Positions 6,557 through 11,470 of a stretch of DNA of 11,470 nt are shown piece after piece. Position 1 is the stretch's first letter; every line of letters starts with the position of its first letter. The position numbers and the translations under genes are program-made. This DNA comes from Bacillota bacterium (GTDB lineage Bacteria; Bacillota; Clostridia; Christensenellales; CAG-138). Below the pieces are notes generated by a model. It had not been told where the DNA came from, ran no database searches, and worked only from the letters and a program-made list of their open reading frames with translations. The stretch spans positions 1-11,470 of the forward strand of contig JAEWZS010000178.1 in the NCBI GenBank assembly GCA_023458355.1, in the 5' to 3' direction.

Positions 6557-7066
6557 GTGTTCGCTTTGTCAGCTTTTTTAGGGGAACTGTTGGAATATAT
6601 GATCGCAGAGCGGGACGCCTGCGTTAAACTTATTGAGCTTGGTAAAACAAAAAAGGACCAGCTCATCGAAAACCGCGTTACGGAGCTTAACCTTACCGTC
6701 CGGGCGGAATCGGATGCCGTAAAAAAGCTTAAGACCGCCTCAAAATACCGCGTGGAGGCGCTAAAGGGCGTAGCGCTAGAATTTGGATTGGAGCATCCTC
6801 TCGATTTAAACGATGTACTTGCACTTCTTCCCGGCGATAAACGCGAACACGCGCAAGCCGTCAAGGCCTCCATACAGTCGGCCGTAGAGGAGCTTGCAGC
6901 GCTAAATGCGCTTAACCAGAAGTTAATCGAAACGCAGATACAGTACACTGAATTTTGCCTCTCGATGCTTACAGAGGGCCCCGAGAGGCTCGATACTTAC
7001 GAAAATACAGGGCATATGCGCGGGGAGACCCCCTCGCTAAAAAGCCTCATCGATACGAAAGCGTAA
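6557..7066 (+). CDS. flgN: Flagellar export chaperone FlgN
   Basis: This 169-residue, almost wholly helical protein has the FlgN arrangement: an amphipathic N-terminal helix (about residues 5-45, FLGELLEYMIAERDACVKLIELGKTKKDQLIEN), a central region, and a long C-terminal helix (about 105-140, KASIQSAVEELAALNALNQKLIETQIQYTEFCLSML). FlgN keeps the hook-filament junction proteins FlgK and FlgL competent for export, and those genes follow directly. The start is uncertain: GTG at 6557 has AGGA six bases upstream, while the in-frame TTG at 6566 has GAGGTG six bases upstream and would shorten the protein by three residues. The 3' end carries one copy of a small tandem duplication (see 7053-7087). 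Confidence 0.86.
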   Translation: MFALSAFLGELLEYMIAERDACVKLIELGKTKKDQLIENRVTELNLTVRAESDAVKKLKTASKYRVEALKGVALEFGLEHPLDLNDVLALLPGDKREHAQAVKASIQSAVEELAALNALNQKLIETQIQYTEFCLSMLTEGPERLDTYENTGHMRGETPSLKSLIDTKA

Positions 7067-7087
7067 GGTATATACGAAAGCGTAGGT
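7053..7087. repeat. Short tandem duplication at the flgN-flgK junction
   Basis: The segment ATACGAAAGCGTAAGGT (7053-7069), which contains the last codons and stop of flgN, recurs as ATACGAAAGCGTAGGT (7072-7087) with a period of 19 bases. Each copy contains the small hairpin TACG-AAAG-CGTA. The second copy supplies the AGGT that acts as the ribosome binding site of flgK. Confidence 0.7.
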
Positions 7088-7093
7088 GCTTAT

Positions 7094-8581
7094 ATGAGTT
7101 TTTACGGGCTTGAGATAGCAAAAACCGGCCTGTTCATAAGCCAAAAGGCGATTAACGTCAGCGGCCACAACATTGCAAACGCTAACACCAAAGGCTATAC
7201 GCGCCAGAGGGTTGTTAGCGAGGCCATCGACCCCGCCAACTATTTGGGCCGTTTTGCCACGGGTGCAAACGGCAGGGTCGGAGGCGGTGCGCAGGTGCAG
7301 TCGCTTGAGCAGGTACGAGACGCCTTCATCGATAAGGAACTAAGGCGCGAATACGGCGATATGGGTTTTTGGGAGACACGCAACGATGCTTTTGAATACA
7401 TCGAGGTCATGTTCGATGAAACGGACTCGAGCGCATTAACAAAGTCGCTCAACGCTTTCATAAACGGGCTTAAGGAATTCGCTCAAAATCCCTCGAGCCA
7501 AGAGATTCGCACAAACCTTCGTATGGCAGGTATCACGCTGACGGATGCTTTTTCAGGTTACTATGAACAGCTCACCGAGTTTCAGAACATGCAAGACGAC
7601 TTGGTAGCTGAAATGGTCTCGGAAATCAACGGCAAACTCAAAAACATCGCTTCGTATAACGATGCCATCATGGGCTACGAGCTTAGCGGCGAAAAGGCGA
7701 ACGACTTAAGAGACAAGCGAAATGTAGAGCTTGATGAGCTGTCTAAGCTTATAAATATCGAGTACTCTTATAATTCTGACGGCCAGCTCAACATATCCAC
7801 GGGCGGCCAGTCGCTATTAAATCATGTCACTGTCAACAAGCTTGAAGCATCGGTGAATGCGGTGACGGGCTTTAACGACGTGGTGTTTGAATTGAGCGGT
7901 ATCGCGCTTAACTATTCGGGTGGAAAACTTGAGGCCACTCGACAGATGCGCGATGGTGCTACGGCTTCGGATATGGGTATCCCGCACATTATGAACAACC
8001 TCAATGATCTTGCGAGAAGCCTTGCTATGGAAATGAACGCCGTCCATGAACAAGGTTATACACTTGCTTCCGCTACCAATCCCTCCGTCACCGGCATACG
8101 TCTTTTTGAGGTACCCGCGGGCGGTTACGGTGCAATTACGGCAGGTAACTTCTCGCTTTCCTCAGACGTGCTCAATGACCTCAACAATTTTGCCGCATCC
8201 TCTACTGCGACCCAAGTTCCGACACCGGGCGACAATACTTACCACGGTGATGCTATAAGGGCGCTTGAGCTCTACGAGCTTTGCAGTTCCACTACGCTTA
8301 ACCTCACTCCGGTCGCGGGCTTCCAAACCTATTTGCAGAGTTTCATGGTGGGTATCAGCATAGAAGCAGGGCATACACAAACCATGTTTAATGCAGAGTC
8401 GGCGGTAGTGAGCAACCTCGAAACGCGCAAGGACTCCGTTTCTGGTGTTTCCGTGGATGAAGAAATGGTAACGCTTATCAAAAGCCAGCACATGTACAAC
8501 GCTTCGTCGCGCATCATGACCACCATCGACGAGGCGCTTGAAGTACTCATCAACAGAATGGGCGTCGTAGGACGCGGTTAA
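7094..8581 (+). CDS. flgK: Flagellar hook-associated protein 1 (FlgK, HAP1)
   Basis: FlgK is the first hook-filament junction protein, exported with FlgN's help and assembled at the hook tip. The 495-residue product starts with the FlgK rod-like motif (MSFYGLEIAKTGLFISQKAINVSGHNIANANTKGYTRQRV, residues 1-40). It continues with the typical helical D1 segment (about 75-210, including FINGLKEFAQNPSSQEIR and LRDKRNVELDELSKLINIEY), a beta-rich middle, and the C-terminal SVDEEMVTLIKSQHMYNASSRIMTTIDEALEVLINRMG. The length is normal for a clostridial FlgK. The ATG has only a modest site, AGGTG, derived from the small tandem duplication. FlgL follows after 36 bases. Confidence 0.96.
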   Translation: MSFYGLEIAKTGLFISQKAINVSGHNIANANTKGYTRQRVVSEAIDPANYLGRFATGANGRVGGGAQVQSLEQVRDAFIDKELRREYGDMGFWETRNDAFEYIEVMFDETDSSALTKSLNAFINGLKEFAQNPSSQEIRTNLRMAGITLTDAFSGYYEQLTEFQNMQDDLVAEMVSEINGKLKNIASYNDAIMGYELSGEKANDLRDKRNVELDELSKLINIEYSYNSDGQLNISTGGQSLLNHVTVNKLEASVNAVTGFNDVVFELSGIALNYSGGKLEATRQMRDGATASDMGIPHIMNNLNDLARSLAMEMNAVHEQGYTLASATNPSVTGIRLFEVPAGGYGAITAGNFSLSSDVLNDLNNFAASSTATQVPTPGDNTYHGDAIRALELYELCSSTTLNLTPVAGFQTYLQSFMVGISIEAGHTQTMFNAESAVVSNLETRKDSVSGVSVDEEMVTLIKSQHMYNASSRIMTTIDEALEVLINRMGVVGRG

Positions 8582-8602
8582 AGGTAAGGGGCAGCCCTTG
8601 TC

Positions 8603-8615
8603 TTACGGGAGGTAA
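8603..8615 (+). promoter_or_regulatory. GGA-loop hairpin over the flgL Shine-Dalgarno (candidate CsrA site)
   Basis: TTAC (8603-8606) pairs with GTAA (8612-8615), leaving GGGAG in the loop, which is also the ribosome binding site three bases before the flgL ATG. CsrA prefers GGA in the loop of a short hairpin. The loop here is five bases rather than the ideal six, so the case is weaker than that for fliW. Confidence 0.35.
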
Positions 8616-8617
8616 CT

Positions 8618-9553
8618 ATGCGCATCACAACCGGAATGATGTCAGGCGGATATCTTCGCAACATCAACAACAATCTGACGGAGCTTCAAAAATACCAAAA
8701 CCAGATTTCGTCACAGAAGCGGCTCACCAAGCTCAGCGACGATCCCATCGGTATCATCAGAAGCATGCAGGCGCGCGTCAGGCTTGCAAATACTGCTAGG
8801 TATCAGGATGATGTGGAAAGCGCGCAAAAGTGGCTCACCCAAACGGAGACTTCGCTCAACGAACTCAACAACATCATTCAAAAGATCTATGAGTCCTCTG
8901 TGGAGTCGTCTACCGATACCCTCAGCCCCGAGGATAGGCAGGCAACCGCTCAACTCATCGGGCAAATGCGCGATCATCTTATAACCGTCGGCAACAACAA
9001 ATTCGGTGACAAGTATATTTTTGGCGGTTTCAACACCGCCGCTCCGCCCTTTACTTTGGATGCCGGCGGGAATATACTTTATAATGGTGTGGGTATGGAT
9101 AACCCCGCCGATCCTGCCCTTATAGCTGAGAGCCAACAGGTCATACAGTATTCGGTGGGCTTGAATTTACGTACGGATGTTTCCTTAAACGGCGTACAGC
9201 TGTTCGGAACAGGAAACGACAATATCTACAAGCTCGTAGATGATTTCTATAACGATCTGCAAAACGGTGCACCGGCGAGCGCACTATCTGCCTATACAAG
9301 TAAATTCCAGACTGCACAGAGCAGTGTTCTATCGAACCTTGCCGATATCGGCGGCAGAACAAACCGCCTTAAACTCTTGGAGAACCGCTACTCAGTAGAC
9401 GAAGTGAACTTCACCGAAATCAAATCCAAGGTCGAGGATATCGACGTTGCAGAAGTTACCGTACAGTGGAAAACGGCAATGTCCGTTTACGAGTATGCAT
9501 TAAAGATCGGTTCGTCGATTTTACAGAATTCTTTGGTCGATTACATAAGATAA
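8618..9553 (+). CDS. flgL: Flagellar hook-associated protein 3 (FlgL, HAP3)
   Basis: FlgL is the second junction protein, sitting between FlgK and the filament. The 311-residue product belongs to the flagellin family, with conserved ends. The N-terminus (residues 1-100) reads MRITTGMMSGGYLRNINNNLTELQKYQNQISSQKRLTKLSDDPIG, then NELNNIIQKIYESSVESSTDT and FGDKYIFGGFNT at about 128-140. The C-terminus (about 240-311) has LADIGGRTNRLKLLENRY and VTVQWKTAMSVYEYALKIGSSILQNSLVDYI. It is too short and too asymmetric to be flagellin itself. The ATG is preceded by GGGAGG, which can be held in a small hairpin loop. A weak palindrome (ACCGA-TTT-TCGGT) follows just after the stop codon, without a T run. Confidence 0.95.
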   Translation: MRITTGMMSGGYLRNINNNLTELQKYQNQISSQKRLTKLSDDPIGIIRSMQARVRLANTARYQDDVESAQKWLTQTETSLNELNNIIQKIYESSVESSTDTLSPEDRQATAQLIGQMRDHLITVGNNKFGDKYIFGGFNTAAPPFTLDAGGNILYNGVGMDNPADPALIAESQQVIQYSVGLNLRTDVSLNGVQLFGTGNDNIYKLVDDFYNDLQNGAPASALSAYTSKFQTAQSSVLSNLADIGGRTNRLKLLENRYSVDEVNFTEIKSKVEDIDVAEVTVQWKTAMSVYEYALKIGSSILQNSLVDYIR

Positions 9554-9630
9554 ACCGATTTTCGGTAATCATAAAACTTCTCTAACCTTTTAGGAGGATA
9601 ACGAGACACTGTTATTTGGGGACACGGCGT

Positions 9631-10215
9631 ATGAATGTGCTTTCGATTCATACCGAGCGGGCTCAACTTGAGATCCATACCGAGCCCGCCAAGGTAACAA
9701 TCAGCAACACAATGCCTACCTTCGTGATTAAGCACACGAAGCCTGAAATGCGTGTCGTCCGGAAGATGCCTCAGTTCAATGTTGAATGGGAGGAAGTGCC
9801 GGGTACCGATTCGCAATTTGAGGCTTTGGAACTTTCCCGCCAGTTCGGTGGTTCTTCCGCATCCGCAACGCGTAACAGCAGGACCGACAGCACGGAAGCA
9901 CTTAAAACAACTTTAAGCGGCAATGCTTTGAGCGGAATCGTGGAAAAAAGCAATTCGTTAAGCAAGCCGCAGGAAATCAACCGTCGACGCGCTGCAAAAA
10001 AGCGCGCCAACATAGAGTGGGATCAAAACGTCTTCGAGGTGCAGTGGACGAAACCCGGTATCGAGATTGAATGGGATGTAGGTGAAGGTCCCGTGATAGA
10101 AGTGGAACCGTATTATGTTGAGATAAACCTGAAGCAAAGACCCTCCGTGGTGATTCGCGTAAACACGGAAGCGCTCCGCAACGGAGTGGGCGACAGGGTG
10201 GACGAAAGGGTTTAG
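9631..10215 (+). CDS. DUF6470 family protein (YviE-like)
   Basis: This protein of unknown molecular function occupies the position of B. subtilis yviE, between flgL and fliW. From the ATG at 9631 it is 194 aa. It is built of repeated beta-strand-like motifs: residues 3-50 (LSIHTERAQLEIHTEPAKVTI, FVIKHTKPEMRVV, FNVEWEEVPG) and again in the last 65 residues (ANIEWDQNVFEVQWTKPGIEIEWDVGEGPV and beyond). They are separated by a serine/threonine-rich, probably flexible linker. The ATG is preferred because the family motif starts there and GGGGA precedes it by about nine bases. A TTG at 9616 would add five residues and is nearer to the much better AGGAGG at 9592-9597, which otherwise serves no start. 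No signal peptide or membrane segment is visible. Confidence 0.8.
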   Translation: MNVLSIHTERAQLEIHTEPAKVTISNTMPTFVIKHTKPEMRVVRKMPQFNVEWEEVPGTDSQFEALELSRQFGGSSASATRNSRTDSTEALKTTLSGNALSGIVEKSNSLSKPQEINRRRAAKKRANIEWDQNVFEVQWTKPGIEIEWDVGEGPVIEVEPYYVEINLKQRPSVVIRVNTEALRNGVGDRVDERV

Positions 10216-10225
10216 AGGGGGCTGT

Positions 10226-10238
10226 CGCACGAAGTGCG
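10226..10238. repeat. Three-base-loop hairpin, half of a larger REP-like palindrome
   Basis: CGCAC-GAA-GTGCG forms a tight hairpin within GGGGGCTGTCGCACGAAGTG (10217-10236). The left flank GGGGGCTGT has no matching ACAGCCCCC on the right, so it looks like a truncated palindrome. The loop style matches the hairpins in the 2504-3152 element. Confidence 0.5.
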
Positions 10239-10270
10239 CACCTATCTTCACCAAGCAGAATCATGATTTC

Positions 10271-10284
10271 ATTGGGGGAGCAAT
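10271..10284 (+). promoter_or_regulatory. Candidate CsrA-binding hairpin on the fliW ribosome binding site
   Basis: ATTG (10271-10274) pairs with CAAT (10281-10284), leaving the six-base loop GGGGAG, which contains GGA and is the fliW Shine-Dalgarno. The ATG follows immediately. GGA in a hexaloop over a start is the standard CsrA target form, so CsrA may repress its own operon here. Confidence 0.5.
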
Positions 10285-10770
10285 ATGCTGATTGAAACAG
10301 AACGCTTCGGCACATTCGAACTGACGGATAAAAAAGCCTTACAATTTCCAAACGGTATACCCGGTTTTGAAGAGCTCAGAAGCTTCATACTTATGGAGAC
10401 GGAGGAAACAAAGCCGCTGCTTTGGCTTCAATCCGTTGAAAATAAGCATATCGCGCTGCCGGTTGTGATTCCCTTTGAGCTCATAAACGACTATTATGTA
10501 GACGTGCGTGAGAGTGAGCTCGAGGACTTGAAACTGGATGCGCCGGAGGACCTTTTGGTATTGTGCGTCGTGGTAATCCCGGAGGATGTCAAAAAGATGA
10601 CTGCCAACTTAGCATCACCCATTGTCGTCAACGCCAAACGCGGCATCGGCAAGCAGCTCATCATCGATGCGGCAACACTTTCGCTTCGTTATCCCATCTA
10701 CGATAAAATCCTTCAAAAGCTGAGCGGGGAGGATAAAGCCAATGCTGGTTCTGTCGCGCAAGGCAGGTGA
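10285..10770 (+). CDS. fliW: Flagellar assembly factor FliW
   Basis: FliW is a cytoplasmic protein that binds CsrA and blocks it from repressing flagellin translation; when unassembled flagellin accumulates, flagellin binds FliW and frees CsrA. The 161-residue product shows the family signatures: FGTFELTDKKALQFPNGIPGFEELRSFIL (about residues 8-36), PLLWLQSVENKHIALPVVIPF (about 44-64), YYVDV, and TANLASPIVVNAKRGIGKQLII (about 109-130), ending LRYPI. The start is well placed after GGGGGAG, which lies in a hairpin loop. Its 3' end overlaps csrA by 29 bases in another frame, so the two proteins are probably produced in a fixed ratio by translational coupling. The length is slightly above the usual 140-155 because of the C-terminal tail in the overlap. 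Confidence 0.95.
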   Translation: MLIETERFGTFELTDKKALQFPNGIPGFEELRSFILMETEETKPLLWLQSVENKHIALPVVIPFELINDYYVDVRESELEDLKLDAPEDLLVLCVVVIPEDVKKMTANLASPIVVNAKRGIGKQLIIDAATLSLRYPIYDKILQKLSGEDKANAGSVAQGR

Positions 10771-11014
10771 GGTTCTCTTCATCGGCAAGGATATTTCTAT
10801 AGAAATTTTAGGCGTAGAGGGAGACCGTGTGCGTATCGGCATCAACGCGCCAAAAGAAACGCGCATATTTCGCAAGGAACTGGTGGACGCGACCATAGAG
10901 GCCAATAAATCCGCCATCAATGCGCCTGCCATCGGACGGCTTTTCCCAAACGGATCGTCCGTAAGCGGCAAGGCAGAGGAAACTCTTAAAAACGAACTCC
11001 CCGACGACCGATAA
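10742..11014 (+). CDS. csrA: Carbon storage/translational regulator CsrA
   Basis: CsrA is a small dimeric RNA-binding protein that represses translation by covering GGA motifs at ribosome binding sites, classically that of flagellin in Bacillota. Residues 1-50 are textbook CsrA (MLVLSRKAGEVLFIGKDISI, then EILGVEGDRVRIGINAPKET, then RIFRKEL), including the RNA-contacting L4 and R44. The protein is 90 aa, against about 61-75 in most bacteria, because of a C-terminal extension of roughly 20-25 residues rich in N, S, G and K. Its ATG lies inside fliW. No terminator is visible between its stop and the next promoter ten bases later. In B. subtilis hag (flagellin) follows here; in this window it does not. 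Confidence 0.95.
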   Translation: MLVLSRKAGEVLFIGKDISIEILGVEGDRVRIGINAPKETRIFRKELVDATIEANKSAINAPAIGRLFPNGSSVSGKAEETLKNELPDDR

Positions 11015-11024
11015 TATTTTATCC

Positions 11025-11053
11025 TTGCCATACGCATATATCTTTGGTATGAT
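11025..11053 (+). promoter_or_regulatory. Sigma-A promoter for the downstream hydrolase gene
   Basis: TTGCCA (11025-11030), a 17-base spacer and TATGAT (11048-11053) form a near-consensus housekeeping promoter. Transcription would start near 11060, leaving a leader of about 210 bases before the coding region. Confidence 0.75.
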
Positions 11054-11089
11054 TGTTACAAATATGTAATATTTAGGAGAACTGAGGTC

Positions 11090-11101
11090 ATGAACCGTTA
11101 A
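11090..11101 (+). CDS. Three-codon upstream ORF (Met-Asn-Arg-stop) in the leader
   Basis: ATG-AAC-CGT-TAA follows AGGAGAACTGAGG (11075-11087), a better ribosome binding site than a chance ATG would normally have. It lies about 30 bases after the predicted transcription start and 123 bases before a terminator. Very short upstream ORFs of this kind occur in leaders of some antibiotic-responsive genes, where a stalled ribosome changes the downstream fold. Function here is inferred. Confidence 0.45.
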   Translation: MNR

Positions 11102-11148
11102 TTCCATTATCGCGCTAAAACCAGGGCAGCATTTGCCCGTGTACTTGT

Positions 11149-11256
11149 TGCGAAAATGGGATGTTACGGGAACGACCTTGCGGGGCGGCGCGATGCAACG
11201 CGCTCCAAAATAGTTTTTTCCGGTCCCTTTCGCAGCTCGAAAGGGTTTTTCTTTTT
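11149..11256 (+). promoter_or_regulatory. Terminator/antiterminator attenuator in the leader
   Basis: The terminator is CCCTTTCG (11225-11232), loop CAGCT, CGAAAGGG (11238-11245) and TTTTTCTTTTT (11246-11256), ending only four bases before the GGAGG of the next gene. A competing partner lies upstream: TGCGAAA-(AT)-GGGA (11149-11161) can pair with TCCCTTTCGCA (11224-11234), which would destroy the terminator stem. Between them is a stable hairpin, GCGCG/CGCGC (11188-11203); before them lies GGGCA/TGCCC (11124-11138). Two mutually exclusive folds are the hallmark of transcription attenuation. I do not recognise a known riboswitch or T-box. Confidence 0.65.
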
Positions 11257-11269
11257 GTACGGAGGTTGT

Positions 11270-11470
11270 ATGGAACATCAATTTACTAGTATGGATACTA
11301 TGCGAGGGCAAATAGATGCGCTTGCACAGCAATTTGAAGCCTCAGGCATCGTAGGCGTTTATAAAAACGGTGAGACGCTGCATTGTTCGGCGTATGGCTA
11401 TGAAAACCGGGAAGCGCAAGTACCCATGCGCCTTACCACACGGTTTTGCTTCGATCCCGAAGCACGTTAT
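11270..11470 (+). CDS. Beta-lactamase-related serine hydrolase, N-terminal part (runs off the window)
   Basis: The 67 codons present are incomplete at the 3' end. The segment FEASGIVGVYKNGETLHCSAYGYENREAQVPMRLTTRFCF (about residues 23-62) has the pattern of the serine beta-lactamase/penicillin-binding protein family (Pfam Beta-lactamase, PF00144): a strand with a xGxxV-like core, then G-Y/F-A-x-x-E-x-x-x-P, then T-RF. In that family the catalytic SxxK motif comes shortly after RF, but the expected small residues are replaced here by CFDPEARY, and the catalytic region is beyond the window edge, so activity cannot be judged. No signal peptide is seen, so the product is probably cytoplasmic. GGAGG lies four bases before the ATG. 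It has its own promoter and attenuator and is unrelated to the flagellar genes. Confidence 0.75.
   Translation, partial: MEHQFTSMDTMRGQIDALAQQFEASGIVGVYKNGETLHCSAYGYENREAQVPMRLTTRFCFDPEARY

Noticed and set aside
9554..9566. Terminator after flgL.
   Set aside because: The ACCGA-TTT-TCGGT palindrome is short and is not followed by a T run, so it is unlikely to stop transcription.
11060..11260. T-box or known riboswitch in the leader of the hydrolase gene.
   Set aside because: The T-box sequence (AGGGTGGAACCGCG-like) is absent, and no conserved riboswitch core was recognised; only the generic attenuator logic is supported.
1..11470. CRISPR array, tRNA or rRNA genes.
   Set aside because: No regularly spaced repeat with unique spacers, no cloverleaf with a T-loop motif, and no rRNA-like segment was found.

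Overview
The window reads as a flagellar gene cluster from a Gram-positive bacterium of the Bacillota, most likely a Clostridia-type gut or anaerobic lineage. The reasons are strong AGGAGG-type ribosome binding sites, frequent GTG/TTG starts, and a gene order that closely mirrors two Bacillus subtilis flagellar blocks. All genes are on the + strand. The organism cannot be named from the sequence.

Layout. (1) 46-2503: fliA/sigD (sigma-28) and a FapA (DUF342) protein, the end of a long fla/che-type operon. (2) 2504-3159: a 656-base gene-free stretch full of hairpins. It is organised as a giant mirror-symmetric inverted repeat around a roughly 237-base core that looks like a large structured RNA, possibly a HEARO/IscB-type omega RNA without its protein gene. 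(3) 3160-4063: a small unknown coiled-coil-like protein and a SwrB/YlxL-like membrane protein, closed by a strong intrinsic terminator at 4083-4137. (4) 4140-11014: a second operon behind a probable sigma-28 promoter: two rod proteins (FlgF/FlhO and FlgG/FlhP types), YvyF-like zinc protein, flgM, flgN, flgK, flgL, DUF6470 (YviE-like), fliW and csrA. (5) 11015-11269: a sigma-A promoter, a three-codon upstream ORF and a terminator/antiterminator leader. (6) 11270 to the end: the N-terminal part of a beta-lactamase-related serine hydrolase.

How the parts fit. Sigma-28 from the first operon probably transcribes the second. That operon encodes the anti-sigma factor FlgM, the chaperone FlgN for the hook-filament junction proteins FlgK and FlgL, and the FliW-CsrA pair that couples flagellin level to translation. 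Two hairpins present GGA in the loop exactly at the Shine-Dalgarno sites of fliW and flgL, which suggests that CsrA acts on its own operon. The flagellin gene that normally follows csrA in Bacillus is absent here; an unrelated, separately promoted gene with an attenuator takes its place.

The most unusual parts are the palindromic element with its putative non-coding RNA core (2504-3152) and the uORF-attenuator leader (11025-11269).
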